A DNA stretch of 38,852 nucleotides. Origin: DATMQA01 sp035566895 (GTDB lineage Bacteria; Verrucomicrobiota; Verrucomicrobiia; Limisphaerales; UBA8199). The position numbers were made by a program, and so were the translations under genes. The notes beneath the pieces were generated by a model, which searched no databases, was not told where the DNA came from, and worked only from the letters and a program-made list of their open reading frames with translations. Every line of letters starts with the position of its first letter. Within the stretch, counting starts at the first letter, position 1. Location: the NCBI GenBank assembly GCA_035566895.1, contig DATMQA010000207.1:1-38852 (forward strand). Reading direction: 5' to 3'. Shown here in pieces: positions 1-8,026 of the stretch.

Positions 1-1
1 G

Positions 2-187
2 TGCCCGCGATTGTTCCTCGCCATTTACTGCGCCCTCCCGTTTACCGTCGCGCCCAATCTTGTTTTGGGCCGCTGGATGGTCACCTACCTCACTGCCTTG
101 CCTCGCGGCTGGCAGCGTGGCCTTTTCGATTTGCCCGATTCCCTTCAGAAGCCCTGGCGAGTGACACTCAAAGCCCCCCTCCAGTGA
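2..187 (+). CDS. C-terminal end of a membrane-associated protein (partial)
   Basis: The reading frame that begins at base 2 stays open from the window edge to a TGA at 185-187 and gives 61 residues. It has a hydrophobic stretch (LFLAIYCALPFTVAPNLVL) followed by aromatic and basic residues, as in the tail of a polytopic membrane protein. Frame 1 over the same bases is also open, but its product is Arg/Pro-rich and looks like a shadow. The start lies upstream of the window. The family cannot be named from this fragment. Its stop codon lies inside the first of two 12-bp palindromes in front of folE. Confidence 0.5.
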   Translation, partial: CPRLFLAIYCALPFTVAPNLVLGRWMVTYLTALPRGWQRGLFDLPDSLQKPWRVTLKAPLQ

Positions 188-208
188 ATTTATTCATGAA
201 TTAATTCA
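185..208. promoter_or_regulatory. Tandem 12-bp palindromes upstream of folE
   Basis: Two copies of a 12-mer sit head to tail: TGAATTTATTCA (185-196) and TGAATTAATTCA (197-208). They differ at one base, and the second is a perfect palindrome. They fill most of the 29-base gap between the upstream stop codon and the folE start at 217. Two adjacent dyads of this size fit a tandem repressor or activator site; no protein can be assigned. The AT-rich sequence could also contribute to a promoter. Confidence 0.4.
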
Positions 209-216
209 GCGACACT

Positions 217-798
217 ATGATGAAACAGCCCAATATCAATAAAATCGCCGAACATTACACCGCGATCCTCAATGAGATTGGCGCGGACCTCAACTCCGAG
301 GGCATGCGGGAGACGCCGCTGCGGGCCGCCAAAGCCCTGGTCGAAATGACCGAAGGTTCGCGCATGGGGACCGACCAGCTTACAAAGATGTTTCAGGCCG
401 AATGCCGGCAAGAGATCTGTCGCGATATGGTGGTGGTCGAAGGCATTTCAGAGGTGGGTCTATGCGAACATCACCTGCTGCCGATTCTTATGAGCATCAC
501 GATCGCCTACGTGCCCGACAAAAAGATCCTGGGCCTTTCCAAGCTCTCCCGCATCGCCGGCTACTTCGCCCGGCGCTGGCAGAACCAGGAGCGCACCGCG
601 CATCTCATTGCCGAGTTTATGGAAAAGCTGGTGGAGCCGCTGGGCGCTGCCGTTTTGATCGACGGCAAGCACATGTGCGCCATGGCGCGCGGCGTCCGCG
701 ATACCCATTCCGTGATGAAAGTGAACGTGATGCACGGCGTGTTTCAGAAAGACCCAAACGTGCGCAATGAACTGTTCCTGCGGCTGGGCAAGGGATGA
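217..798 (+). CDS. folE: GTP cyclohydrolase I
   Basis: This enzyme converts GTP to 7,8-dihydroneopterin triphosphate, the first step of folate and pterin synthesis, in the cytoplasm as a homodecamer. The 193-residue product is near the usual family length. The zinc and active-site residues are present: GLCEHHLLP around residues 81-89 (Cys83, His85, His86) and HMCAMARGV with Cys153. The GLSKLSRI segment and the C-terminal GVF..DP..R.E.FL also match the family. ATG occurs at 217 and 220 with no clear Shine-Dalgarno sequence; 217 is taken because residues after it match the usual short N-terminal helix. No other pterin gene is in view. Tandem palindromes directly upstream suggest specific control. 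Confidence 0.95.
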   Translation: MMKQPNINKIAEHYTAILNEIGADLNSEGMRETPLRAAKALVEMTEGSRMGTDQLTKMFQAECRQEICRDMVVVEGISEVGLCEHHLLPILMSITIAYVPDKKILGLSKLSRIAGYFARRWQNQERTAHLIAEFMEKLVEPLGAAVLIDGKHMCAMARGVRDTHSVMKVNVMHGVFQKDPNVRNELFLRLGKG

Positions 799-868
799 GG
801 GTGCCGGCGGGGGGGCAGGTAACTTGCGTGATGCGCTGGACAAGCCGGCGGTGTCGCACACAAAGGAG

Positions 869-896
869 TTGCGTATTTGGCGCGTCGTGTTATATT
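869..896 (+). promoter_or_regulatory. Candidate sigma70-type promoter of the XRE/ImmA pair
   Basis: TTGCGT at 869-874 and TATATT at 891-896 are separated by 16 bases and lie about 50 bases before the XRE start codon. The -10 hexamer is inside the near-perfect palindrome at 888-907, the arrangement expected for an autorepressed promoter. Assignment is by eye. Confidence 0.4.
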
Positions 897-907
897 GCAA
901 TAGAACA
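888..907. promoter_or_regulatory. 20-bp palindromic operator upstream of the XRE regulator
   Basis: The 20 bases TGTTATATTGCAATAGAACA read the same on the other strand except for one base pair in each arm (TGTT-x-TATTGCAATA-x-AACA). The site overlaps the candidate -10 box and lies 36 bases before the XRE start codon. XRE-family repressors commonly bind such dyads over their own promoter, so autoregulation by the protein at 944-1333 is the simplest inference. Confidence 0.55.
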
Positions 908-943
908 TTTTAGGATAAAGCGTCACTTAAAGCCACGCGCGTT

Positions 944-1333
944 ATGCCAACAACCTTTGGCGAGTTCTTGAAGGAAAAGCGGCTGGCGCTCGACCTGAGC
1001 CTGCGCGAATTCGCACGGCGCGTCGGGATGCAACCCTCTAATTACTGCAACGTCGAAGCGGACGTGTTGCCGCCGCCGCCGGCCGAAACCCTGGATAAGC
1101 TCAGCCGCGAATTAGGTCTGAGGAAAGGCACGAGCGATTACGAAGCCTTCCACGACCTCGCCGCCAAGGGCCGCGACGAGATTCCGGCGGACGTGGAAAG
1201 GATTGTGAAGGAAAACGAGCTCATCCCGGCGATGCTGCGCACGGTCGAATACGAGCAGTTGACTAAGGAACAGCTCCGCGGGATTATCGGCGATCTCAGA
1301 AGTGGCCGATATAGGAAAAAGCCTAAAAGTTAG
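944..1333 (+). CDS. XRE-family helix-turn-helix transcriptional regulator
   Basis: The 129-residue product starts with a Cro/CI-type helix-turn-helix at about residues 4-60 (FGEFLKEKRLALDLSLREFA, then VGMQPSNYCNVE). The remaining half is acidic and helical and may dimerise or contact the ImmA partner. The gene overlaps the next by 32 bases, so the two are almost certainly co-translated. XRE/ImmA pairs (COG2856 type) control mobile elements, stress responses or toxin-antitoxin-like modules, the peptidase acting on the regulator. The 20-bp palindrome at 888-907 is the likely self-operator. What else it controls cannot be read from here; the lipoprotein at 2062 is downstream. Confidence 0.85.
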   Translation: MPTTFGEFLKEKRLALDLSLREFARRVGMQPSNYCNVEADVLPPPPAETLDKLSRELGLRKGTSDYEAFHDLAAKGRDEIPADVERIVKENELIPAMLRTVEYEQLTKEQLRGIIGDLRSGRYRKKPKS

Positions 1334-1925
1334 GGAATTCCGGCTGTTTGAACTGGAACGAATCGCCGCCGCCGCTCTCGCAAAAGGGCCGCAGTGCGTG
1401 CGTGCCCGCCGCGTCAACATCGAGCGCCTTGTGCAGGAGACCTTCGGTCTCAAGATCGTTGCGTTCCATGAGTTGAGCCGTCGCTGGAAGACCTACGCTT
1501 TCATTGATACCACCGGCAAGGTCGTGTTCGTGGATGCCGACCTGATTGACAACGTGCAAATGGAAAAGAAATACCGATTCACCCTTGGCGAAGAATTTGC
1601 CCACCTGCTCATTCATCCTGGGATTTTCGCCAACTGCAAAACGATTGAACAGCGGTTGGCCACCGAGGAGGAACTTAGCGAAGTGCGCCGCGATCGCTTG
1701 GAAAACAACGCCCGTGCCTTGGCCTCGGCCATCCTGATGCCCGAAGCAACCGTGCGCCCCTTCGTGGAAAGTGTCCTGGCCAAATTCACCGACGAACACG
1801 GCCACGTCCTCGTGGACGAACTGGCCAGCGCGATTTCCCACGAATACGATGTCAACTTCAAACCTGCCCGGCGGCGGCTCAAACTGCTGGGCTACCACCG
1901 GAGTCACGGATGGGAATTGGATTGA
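1302..1925 (+). CDS. ImmA/IrrE-family (COG2856) peptidase with altered HExxH
   Basis: The 207-residue product has the ImmA/IrrE layout: an N-terminal helix, VNIERLVQETFGLKIV, a short beta region, then the metal-site helix FTLGEEFAHLLIH. The family motif is usually HExxH; here the first His is Glu (EEFAH), while the second His is kept. The downstream DRLENNARALASAILMP matches the family's usual E.EAN.FAA.LLMP segment, which supplies the third ligand region. The GTG start at 1302 lies inside the upstream XRE gene; a later start is possible because the first 20 residues are not conserved. The enzyme probably cleaves or senses the partner XRE protein. The Glu substitution may reduce or alter metal binding. 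Confidence 0.8.
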   Translation: MADIGKSLKVREFRLFELERIAAAALAKGPQCVRARRVNIERLVQETFGLKIVAFHELSRRWKTYAFIDTTGKVVFVDADLIDNVQMEKKYRFTLGEEFAHLLIHPGIFANCKTIEQRLATEEELSEVRRDRLENNARALASAILMPEATVRPFVESVLAKFTDEHGHVLVDELASAISHEYDVNFKPARRRLKLLGYHRSHGWELD

Positions 1926-2061
1926 TGGCTGCGGTCAACTGCATCGCCACGCGCATTGCGCCGAAGTTTGGGGTGTCTGCGCGGCTGATTGCGAAAAGGT
2001 TACGCGTCCCTCGCTCAACGTGAAGGGGTCACCCATTACGGCCCTTGAACCTCTCCGTGGA

Positions 2062-2667
2062 GTGAAGCTCAAAGCCAGGAACAGTGCCGACGGATTGTTG
2101 AGTCCGTTTCAACGCGCTTTCTCCATCCTTGGTGTACGTGGCAACCACGGGATCACGGTAGTTTTCTGGCTCCCCATCCTGCCGCTGACGATCTTCGCAC
2201 TTTCGACGGGTTGCCGGAAAGAGGCATCGATTCCCGCAGCCAAATCTTCGAGCGATTATGCTCAATCCAATGCACTAGGATCTCCTGAACCTCCCTTAGT
2301 TCAAGAGATGCAAAGAGCGATGACGAACTTGCCGCTGTCCGCGGAAGACGTCCACGACTTGTGGCAGTTCTCAATGACGCCGTTTCAGGGCAGCTCGCAA
2401 TCCTGGACGCTCGAAAGCCTCCGCAGTACCAACGGAGAAACGTACGCTCTCGTCAAAGCCGACCTCAAGGAACTGGCGAGTATCGTAAGTGCTCAGAGGA
2501 TGGCTCCACTCTGGCAGCTTGCCTCCGTTAATACTTTTATGATCGGTCGGGTTCCCGTGGCGAAAGTGTTCTTCATTGACGGCCCGCGTAGCTCCCGCGT
2601 GTTCTATTTCTGGAAGGCGTCCAACGGACACTGGGAGTTGCTTGGCTCCTTAGACACACGATTTTGA
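2062..2667 (+). CDS. Putative lipoprotein of unknown function
   Basis: A hydrophobic segment (VVFWLPILPLTIFALSTGC) ends in a lipobox-like LSTGC with Cys51 if the GTG at 2062 is the start, so the mature protein is probably lipid-anchored. The mature part of about 150 residues has no family I recognise; it ends with a beta-rich, aromatic region (VFYFWKASNGHWELLGS) that may be a small globular domain. The frame is open upstream to about 1771, but that part overlaps immA and reads as shadow. TTG codons at 2094 and 2097 would give a shorter and more ordinary signal peptide, so the exact start is uncertain. Confidence 0.55.
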   Translation: MKLKARNSADGLLSPFQRAFSILGVRGNHGITVVFWLPILPLTIFALSTGCRKEASIPAAKSSSDYAQSNALGSPEPPLVQEMQRAMTNLPLSAEDVHDLWQFSMTPFQGSSQSWTLESLRSTNGETYALVKADLKELASIVSAQRMAPLWQLASVNTFMIGRVPVAKVFFIDGPRSSRVFYFWKASNGHWELLGSLDTRF

Positions 2668-2792
2668 CCCTGGGTGACGGGGTTCTTAGTATCATTAGAG
2701 TTTATCTGGCCTCAATGGCTTGACGAAAGCGCGGGCACCGAAAAGGGATCTTGACTCCCTCATGAAAAACTCGCTATACTTCATCTCACGTT

Positions 2793-5268
2793 ATGAGGTG
2801 CCTGCTTCAATCGGTGCGAAACGCTCGCGCGTTCCGGAATGGTGCTCTCCTGATTGTCGGCTGCGCCATCAGCGCTTTTGGCCAGACCGATTTTCTCCGG
2901 CTCAGATCTTTCGGAAATCTGCCCGCTTCGGCAGCGACACCTTGGTCGGTTCCCAGCGAGGGCAGTGATGGAAAGCTCTATGGCACCACCACTGAAGGTG
3001 GCACGAATGATTTCGGCACCGTGTTCAGTGTCGACAAGGACGGCACCAGCCTCACCATCCTGCACACGTTTGCCGGGGCTCCGAATGACGGCCAGAGTCC
3101 GCGCGGCGGCCTGGTGGAAGGAATCGACGGCGCGCTCTACGGCACGACCGGCTCGGGCGGCCAGAGTAATTTGGGAACCGTGTTCCGGCTCAATAAGGAC
3201 GGCAACGGTTTTGCCATCCTCAAGTATGTGGCGCTGCCTTCCGAAGGCGCCGCGCCGCAAGGTCCCTTGCTCCAGGGCAGTGACGGCGCCCTCTACGGAA
3301 GCACCTCATCGACGTTGTTCAAAATCAACCCGAGTGGCACCGGGTTTTTAGTGCTGCATTCTTTTGGAGCCGCCGGGGATGGCCAGAATCCGCAGTTTGG
3401 AATCCGCGAGGCCAGTGACGGCTTGCTCTATGGCACCACTGCTGCCGGCGGAGCGAGCAACCTGGGAACCATCTTTAAATTGGACAAGGACGGCAACAAC
3501 TACAGCGTGATGTTCAGTTTCGCAGGAACCAATGGCCGCACGCCACAAGCGCCCGTGGTCGAAGGCAGCGACGGCCTGCTCTACGGCACCACGTCCTGGC
3601 GACAGACCAACTCCTACGGAACTGTCTTTCGGCTTGGCAAAGATGGCTTGAACTTTGCCACGGTCCATAACTTTTCCGGCACCAATCTGCACGGTTGGTA
3701 CCCGCAATCGGCCCTCATCGAGGGCGACGACGGCGCGCTGTATGGGACCACGACCAACGGCGGCCGGGAGGGGCAAGGGACGGTGTTCAAGCTAAGCAAA
3801 GACGGCATCGCCTATACGAATCTTTATGATTTCTCATGGGACAATGCCGACGCGCGGGTTCCTCTGGCCGGCTTGCTCAAGGCCAGTGATGGCAGGCTTT
3901 ACGGCACAGCCAGCCGCGGCGGCCGGGCCGATGATGGCGCTCTGTTCCGCCTGGACCAAAGCGGCGCAAACTATACCGTGCTGGCCAGTTTTAGCTGGAC
4001 CGGCGGCGACGGATGGAATCCCCAGGCAGATTTGATCGAGGCCAGTGACGGCTTGCTTTACGGCACGACCTTCAATGGCGGCTCGAACAACTTTGGCACC
4101 GTCTTCCGCCTGAACAAGGATCGAAGCGGGTACGCCCTCCTGCATCATTTTGACTGGGCAACCGAGGGCGCATTCCCGAAGGGCGGTGTCGTTGAAGGCA
4201 CCAACGGCCGTGGAAGGCGGCACCAACAGCTTTGGAACCGTTTTCAGATTGAACAAAGATGGCAGCGACTTTGCCGTGCTACACCATTTCAGCGCTTTGA
4301 ACGGCGATGGCGGCCATCCTCAGGCCGGATTGGTCGTCGGTGGTGACGGCCATCTTTACGGCACCACGGCGCATGGCGGCACCAACGGTTGGGGCACCAT
4401 TTTCACCCTGAATCATGACGGCTCGGGGTTTTCTTTGCTTCGCCTTATTCCCGGGACCAACAGCAATGAAATCGAGCCGCTGGCCGGGTTGCTCGAAGGT
4501 TCCGATGGCGCACTCTATGGAACTACCTGGGGCCTGGGCGGAATCGGGACTATTTTTGCCCTGGCTCACGACGGCGGCGCCTTTACCAATCTCTACCGGT
4601 TCAACGCAGCCGCCGGGGTTCGCGCTCGGCTCATCGAGGGGACCAACGGCGCTCTATTCGGGACGGCCTCCATTGGCACCGCGCCCAGTTTTGGCACTGT
4701 TTTCAAGCTCAACAAAGATGGCTCTGGATTCAGCACCCTTCGAACCTTTGGCTCCGCCTCGGACGGGCGAAACCCTGCTGCCGGACTGGTCCAGGGCGCC
4801 AGCGGCCTGCTCTACGGAACAACCTTGAATGGCAGCACGAACTCCAGCACCACCGGAACCAATTGGGGGACGGTTTTCAAAATCGCGACGGACGGAACCG
4901 CCTACAAGATTCTGCGCAGCTTCGATAGCCCCGCAGGGGACGCCTACCCCGCCGCGAGCTTGATTCCGGCCAGCGACGGCGCGCTCTACGGCACCGCTTC
5001 CAGCGGCGGAACCATGACGGCCGGCACGCTCTTCGCTCTTGGCCTGCCCCCGGTGTTTACCGGCCTCGATTTCGGTGCGGCCGGCGCTCTGCTTCACCTC
5101 AGCGGCATCTCCGGCCGGAACTATGCGATTCAATCCACAACCAATTTGTTCCACGCGTCCTGGCAGTTGCTCCCCGGTTTGGCCGGCGGCACCAACGGCC
5201 TATTCCAATTCCTCGCTTCCGGTGCGACCAATTCTCCGGCAACCTTTTACCGTGCCCTGGCTCAATGA
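2793..5268 (+). pseudogene. Secreted TIGR03803-type repeat protein, frameshifted
   Basis: A signal peptide (MRCLLQSVRNARAFRNGALL..., ending near AFGQ) leads into about 14 units of the LYGTT..GG...GTVF..(D/N)KDG repeat, which is expected to form a beta-propeller-like secreted protein. The C-terminal domain (GRNYAIQSTTNLF...SPATFYRALAQ) is a module common at the ends of verrucomicrobial secreted proteins. The frame changes from 3 to 1 near base 4212. Alignment with neighbouring units shows that about 17 bases are missing between EGTNG and VEGGTNSFGTVF. Both halves are otherwise intact, so this is a recent lesion, a slip between repeats, or a repeat-collapse assembly error. A pseudopilin lies convergent downstream. 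Confidence 0.8.
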
Positions 5269-5413
5269 TGCCGTGGTACTTTCTTCCGGAAAACCTTCTG
5301 TAGATGAGCGCCTAGCGTCCACTAGCGGTTAGTCCCCAACGGTGCCCATTCAGAAGACGATTCGGCTGTGTCTTTTTTGTTTATACCCGTATTTCTCGAA
5401 AATCTTCTCCGGC

Positions 5414-6208
5414 TTAGAATCGTCCATACGCATTGCCGGGATTACACCACAAGCGGTTCGGCAGCACGGAGACGGGAATGCCAGCTCCTCGCGCACCTGG
5501 CGGGCCGGCCAGGTTAGTAGTGTACCAGCTTGCCAGGGGGATCGGCGCCACACTCCCGCCAAATTGGCCCACCAGTAATTCAGGGCTGTGACGCGAAGAA
5601 AGACTCTCGTCCGGGTAGCTCGAGAAATCGTTCCAAAAGAACGGCACCGTCTCATCGGCTTCCCACTCCAAAATCGCATCGGGCCTGAATTGAGAAAGTT
5701 TGTAGGAGTTCGGGGTCTGGGAAGCCAGCGCGCCATACCCATTCACCGCTGCATTCCACGTGTAACTCGAGACGAACACCGAACGGTTCAGGAACAGTGA
5801 ACTATCAGGGTTGTCCGCCGGACACATAAAAACTCTGGAATCCCCGAGATACGGAAAGAGTTGCCCGTTTGTCAGCGCGGCGAGCTGTTGTTGACGGTAG
5901 GTGGCCAAGCCAGCAAAAGGAGCCGGGCCCAACGGAAAACCAGGCGCAGTGACCCAGTTCGATTGGCTCAATCCCCAGCTACAGTAGGGAAGCAGGTCGC
6001 CGTTATCCGAAGCAAACGAGGTCATCGCCTGCATCAGCCGGCGATGATTGTTGCGATCGGTCGTCTGATAGACCCGGTTGCGCGGCTTGGCGTGCGCGGA
6101 AATCGCCAAAACCAGAAGCACCATCACTACCGAGAGAACCACCACCAGTTCCGCGAGCGTAAAGGCAGCCACCGGCCGGCCTCGATTCCTTGCTCGCTCC
6201 ATTAGCAT
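5414..6208 (-). CDS. Type II secretion-type pseudopilin (prepilin N-terminal motif)
   Basis: The 264-residue product begins with a short basic leader and AAFTLAELVVVLSVVMVLL: the FTLxEL prepilin peptidase/methylation motif with Glu at mature position 5, followed by the single transmembrane helix. The residue before the cleavage site is Ala rather than the usual Gly. The body resembles the large verrucomicrobial/planctomycetal family of DUF1559-like pseudopilins, with a Cys/Trp-rich region (MCPADN, YTWNAAVNGYG) and a degenerate SSRHSPELLVGQFGG near the end in place of H-x9-DG. Start ATG at 6208 is chosen because the open frame upstream adds only Arg-rich residues. Genomes of this group hold many such genes, probably displayed on the cell envelope. 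Confidence 0.85.
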   Translation of the reverse strand: MLMERARNRGRPVAAFTLAELVVVLSVVMVLLVLAISAHAKPRNRVYQTTDRNNHRRLMQAMTSFASDNGDLLPYCSWGLSQSNWVTAPGFPLGPAPFAGLATYRQQQLAALTNGQLFPYLGDSRVFMCPADNPDSSLFLNRSVFVSSYTWNAAVNGYGALASQTPNSYKLSQFRPDAILEWEADETVPFFWNDFSSYPDESLSSRHSPELLVGQFGGSVAPIPLASWYTTNLAGPPGARGAGIPVSVLPNRLWCNPGNAYGRF

Positions 6209-6464
6209 GGAGCCGACTATAGTCAAGCGTACAGATGAGAGCAAGCTCGATCTTGCCCGGCAGGCCAGCGGGTGGGTGGTGTACGGCGCAATGACGAATC
6301 GCGTTGCCGTTACCAAAGCTCGCTTCCAACATCGTCAAAGCGAGAATATACTAAAGCGTGAGTAAATCAGCTAACAACCGCTGGCGCGGACCCCGCGATT
6401 CTGCTCTGATCGCCTACCACGACCATGGCGCGGTGCCGCTGCTGCGAATCGTTGGGCGTGACCT

Positions 6465-6668
6465 ATGTCTCGAAAAATGAAACTCCTCACCACGAGTACC
6501 GTTGCCCTCGCGACACTCGCTGGGGCTGCGGCGTGGTTCATACATGCCAATTCGGGCACGGCGAAAGACGCGTGTCTGCGGAATCTGAGGGAGATCGATG
6601 CCGCCATCCAGCAAGCCAGCACCAATGTTCAGCCAGTCATTACCAACCGAACCGTGAGCTCGCCATGA
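6465..6668 (+). CDS. Short signal-anchored protein, possibly truncated
   Basis: The 67-residue product has a hydrophobic N-terminus (LLTTSTVALATLAGAAAWFI) followed by DACLRNLREIDAAIQQA. That segment resembles the C-x-N-L-R-x-I-D-A-x-x-Q stretch found just after the helix in many verrucomicrobial pseudopilin-like proteins. It ends abruptly, so it may be a truncated relative or a real miniprotein. No clear ribosome binding site is present. The resemblance is from memory of family patterns. Confidence 0.4.
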   Translation: MSRKMKLLTTSTVALATLAGAAAWFIHANSGTAKDACLRNLREIDAAIQQASTNVQPVITNRTVSSP

Positions 6669-6762
6669 CCCCCAACCCGTTCACTCCACTTGAGGCCGCG
6701 ATGACGCTGATGTCATTTCGAGCGTCCCTGGCGGCGCGCCGCTCAGCGCCACGTTCGGCCAC

Positions 6763-7230
6763 ATGAGCACGCCATACCAGCGGATCCAACGTCACGAGCA
6801 AGTTCTGGGCGCCTTCGGTTATTGGCCCAGCTTCCATGACGCGGAGGTTCGCTCCTTGCTCCTGGACTGCAATTCTGTGCTCTTCGAGGACATAGCCGAT
6901 GCCCGCCTAGACCTATGCCTCCACGCATTTGAGTGGACTCAGAGTGCCAAGCCCACATTCAACCATCACTTGGTGCAGTTCAGATTCCACGAGGTCGATG
7001 AGTTGGCGCCGCAGGGCTTCAATCACCAGAACGCCATCCTGGAGTTCAGGATAGAGGATCGCCTGCGCCACGCCGATGTTCCAGTGGGATTGACGCTCAC
7101 CTTTGTGCCTGCTCACGGTCTGTCAGGCTCCTTTTGCGCCAGCAGCGCAGAGCCGCTCACGGTTATTCCGTGCGATGAGAAGGGCAGACCGCGCCAGAAG
7201 GCCGAACCCCTATGGCGCTTCACCGAATGA
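6763..7230 (+). CDS. Imm50-like immunity-family protein
   Basis: The 155-residue soluble product carries GYWPSFHDAEVRSLLLD near residues 19-35. The WPSFHDAEV signature is typical of the Imm50 family, whose members often act as immunity proteins for polymorphic toxins but also occur alone. The rest alternates beta strands (HLVQFRFHEVDEL, NAILEFRIEDRL, GLTLTFVPA) as expected. No toxin gene with LXG, RHS or PAAR features lies next to it. It heads a row of small plus-strand genes (6763, 7247, 7793). Assignment rests on the motif. Confidence 0.6.
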   Translation: MSTPYQRIQRHEQVLGAFGYWPSFHDAEVRSLLLDCNSVLFEDIADARLDLCLHAFEWTQSAKPTFNHHLVQFRFHEVDELAPQGFNHQNAILEFRIEDRLRHADVPVGLTLTFVPAHGLSGSFCASSAEPLTVIPCDEKGRPRQKAEPLWRFTE

Positions 7231-7246
7231 TAACGTGAGGTCAGGT

Positions 7247-7468
7247 ATGGCAGTGCATCTTTTTCCATCTTCATATCGCTGCGACTGCGGCCACCAAAGC
7301 GATTTCTTCGAGAATACGATTAAGGAAATCAGCGCGATGAGCCGGAAACGCAAGCAGCACCTCGCGGATTCGGCGGAGGATGAGCACACCATTGAGTTCT
7401 CGGGCGGCAAAGCAGTGGCCGTGCTCTGCCCGCGCCTTGGGCGCCGGAGGATTACGCGATGGGAATGA
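7247..7468 (+). CDS. Small Cys-containing conserved-type hypothetical protein
   Basis: The 73-residue product starts MAVHLFPSSYRCDCGHQS, with Cys12, Cys14 and His16, and has a second Cys at 61 in VLCPRLGRR. This spacing suggests a small metal-binding or redox site. A central helix (FFENTIKEISAMSRKRKQ) and a strand (HTIEFSGGKAVAVLCP) follow. The ATG at 7247 is preceded by GAGGTCAGGT, a fair ribosome binding site, 16 bases after the Imm50-like gene. No function is known to me; the frame is open further upstream but that part overlaps the preceding gene. Confidence 0.6.
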   Translation: MAVHLFPSSYRCDCGHQSDFFENTIKEISAMSRKRKQHLADSAEDEHTIEFSGGKAVAVLCPRLGRRRITRWE

Positions 7469-7792
7469 ACTGGCCCAACGAGGGCGGTGGAGTGGACGCA
7501 TTCCAGCCGATGAGACAATCCGCCGGAGAGAGCGGATACAGATTCGGACGCCGACCGGGAGGTGCATTTCGACTTTCATCAAGGACATCGAGATGGTAAA
7601 CCGAGGCCGTGAGCGCGGCATTTGGCATTCCGAAGCAAGAGCCGACTGAGACGAAAGACGGTGGAAAGCTCGGTTGGTTCCCGACTAAGGAAATTGGCGT
7701 TGCCATTCAGTTCGGGTACGCGGCTCTTCGAGGTGGGGACGGCTCCCAAGCGCACCTGACGTGGTGCGCTTTCGATGGTAGCTTAGTGCCGA
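7469..7792. other. 324-base stretch with no convincing gene
   Basis: Between two small genes there is no frame with a recognisable product. A plus-strand frame starting at 7609 is open for 136 codons but runs across the small membrane-protein gene in another frame, and its composition shifts halfway. It may be decayed coding sequence. I see no strong hairpins or repeats here. Confidence 0.4.
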
Positions 7793-8008
7793 ATGTTCAA
7801 TACGAGCACGCTTTTTGCCTCGTTGCTGTGGGGTTCAGTTGGTGTCGGATACTGGATCTACGGCAAGAAGCAGCAATCGCTGGGCGCCATGGTCGGTGGC
7901 GTCCTGATGGTGGTCGTGTCGTACTTCACGGGCTCCGCTCTCGTGATGTCCCTGTTGTCCCTGGGCATTGTGGCCGGCGTCTATCTCATGATAAAGCGGG
8001 GGATCTGA
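7793..8008 (+). CDS. Small two- to three-helix membrane protein
   Basis: The 71-residue product has hydrophobic segments at about residues 6-21 (LFASLLWGSVGVGYWI), 30-47 (GAMVGGVLMVVVSYFT) and 50-66 (LVMSLLSLGIVAGVYLM), linked by a short basic loop (YGKKQQ). It looks like a small conserved inner-membrane protein of unknown function. It ends 18 bases from the convergent glycosidase gene at 8027. Confidence 0.65.
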   Translation: MFNTSTLFASLLWGSVGVGYWIYGKKQQSLGAMVGGVLMVVVSYFTGSALVMSLLSLGIVAGVYLMIKRGI

Positions 8009-8026
8009 AATCCATATAAATCCATA

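Noticed and set aside
1771..2061. N-terminal extension of the lipoprotein frame
   Set aside because: It overlaps immA in another frame, and its Asn/Thr/Trp-rich sequence looks like an out-of-frame shadow; the lipoprotein signal starts later.
7609..8019. A 136-codon frame upstream of and across the small membrane protein
   Set aside because: Its second half is a shadow of the 7793-8008 gene and no family pattern is seen in the first half.
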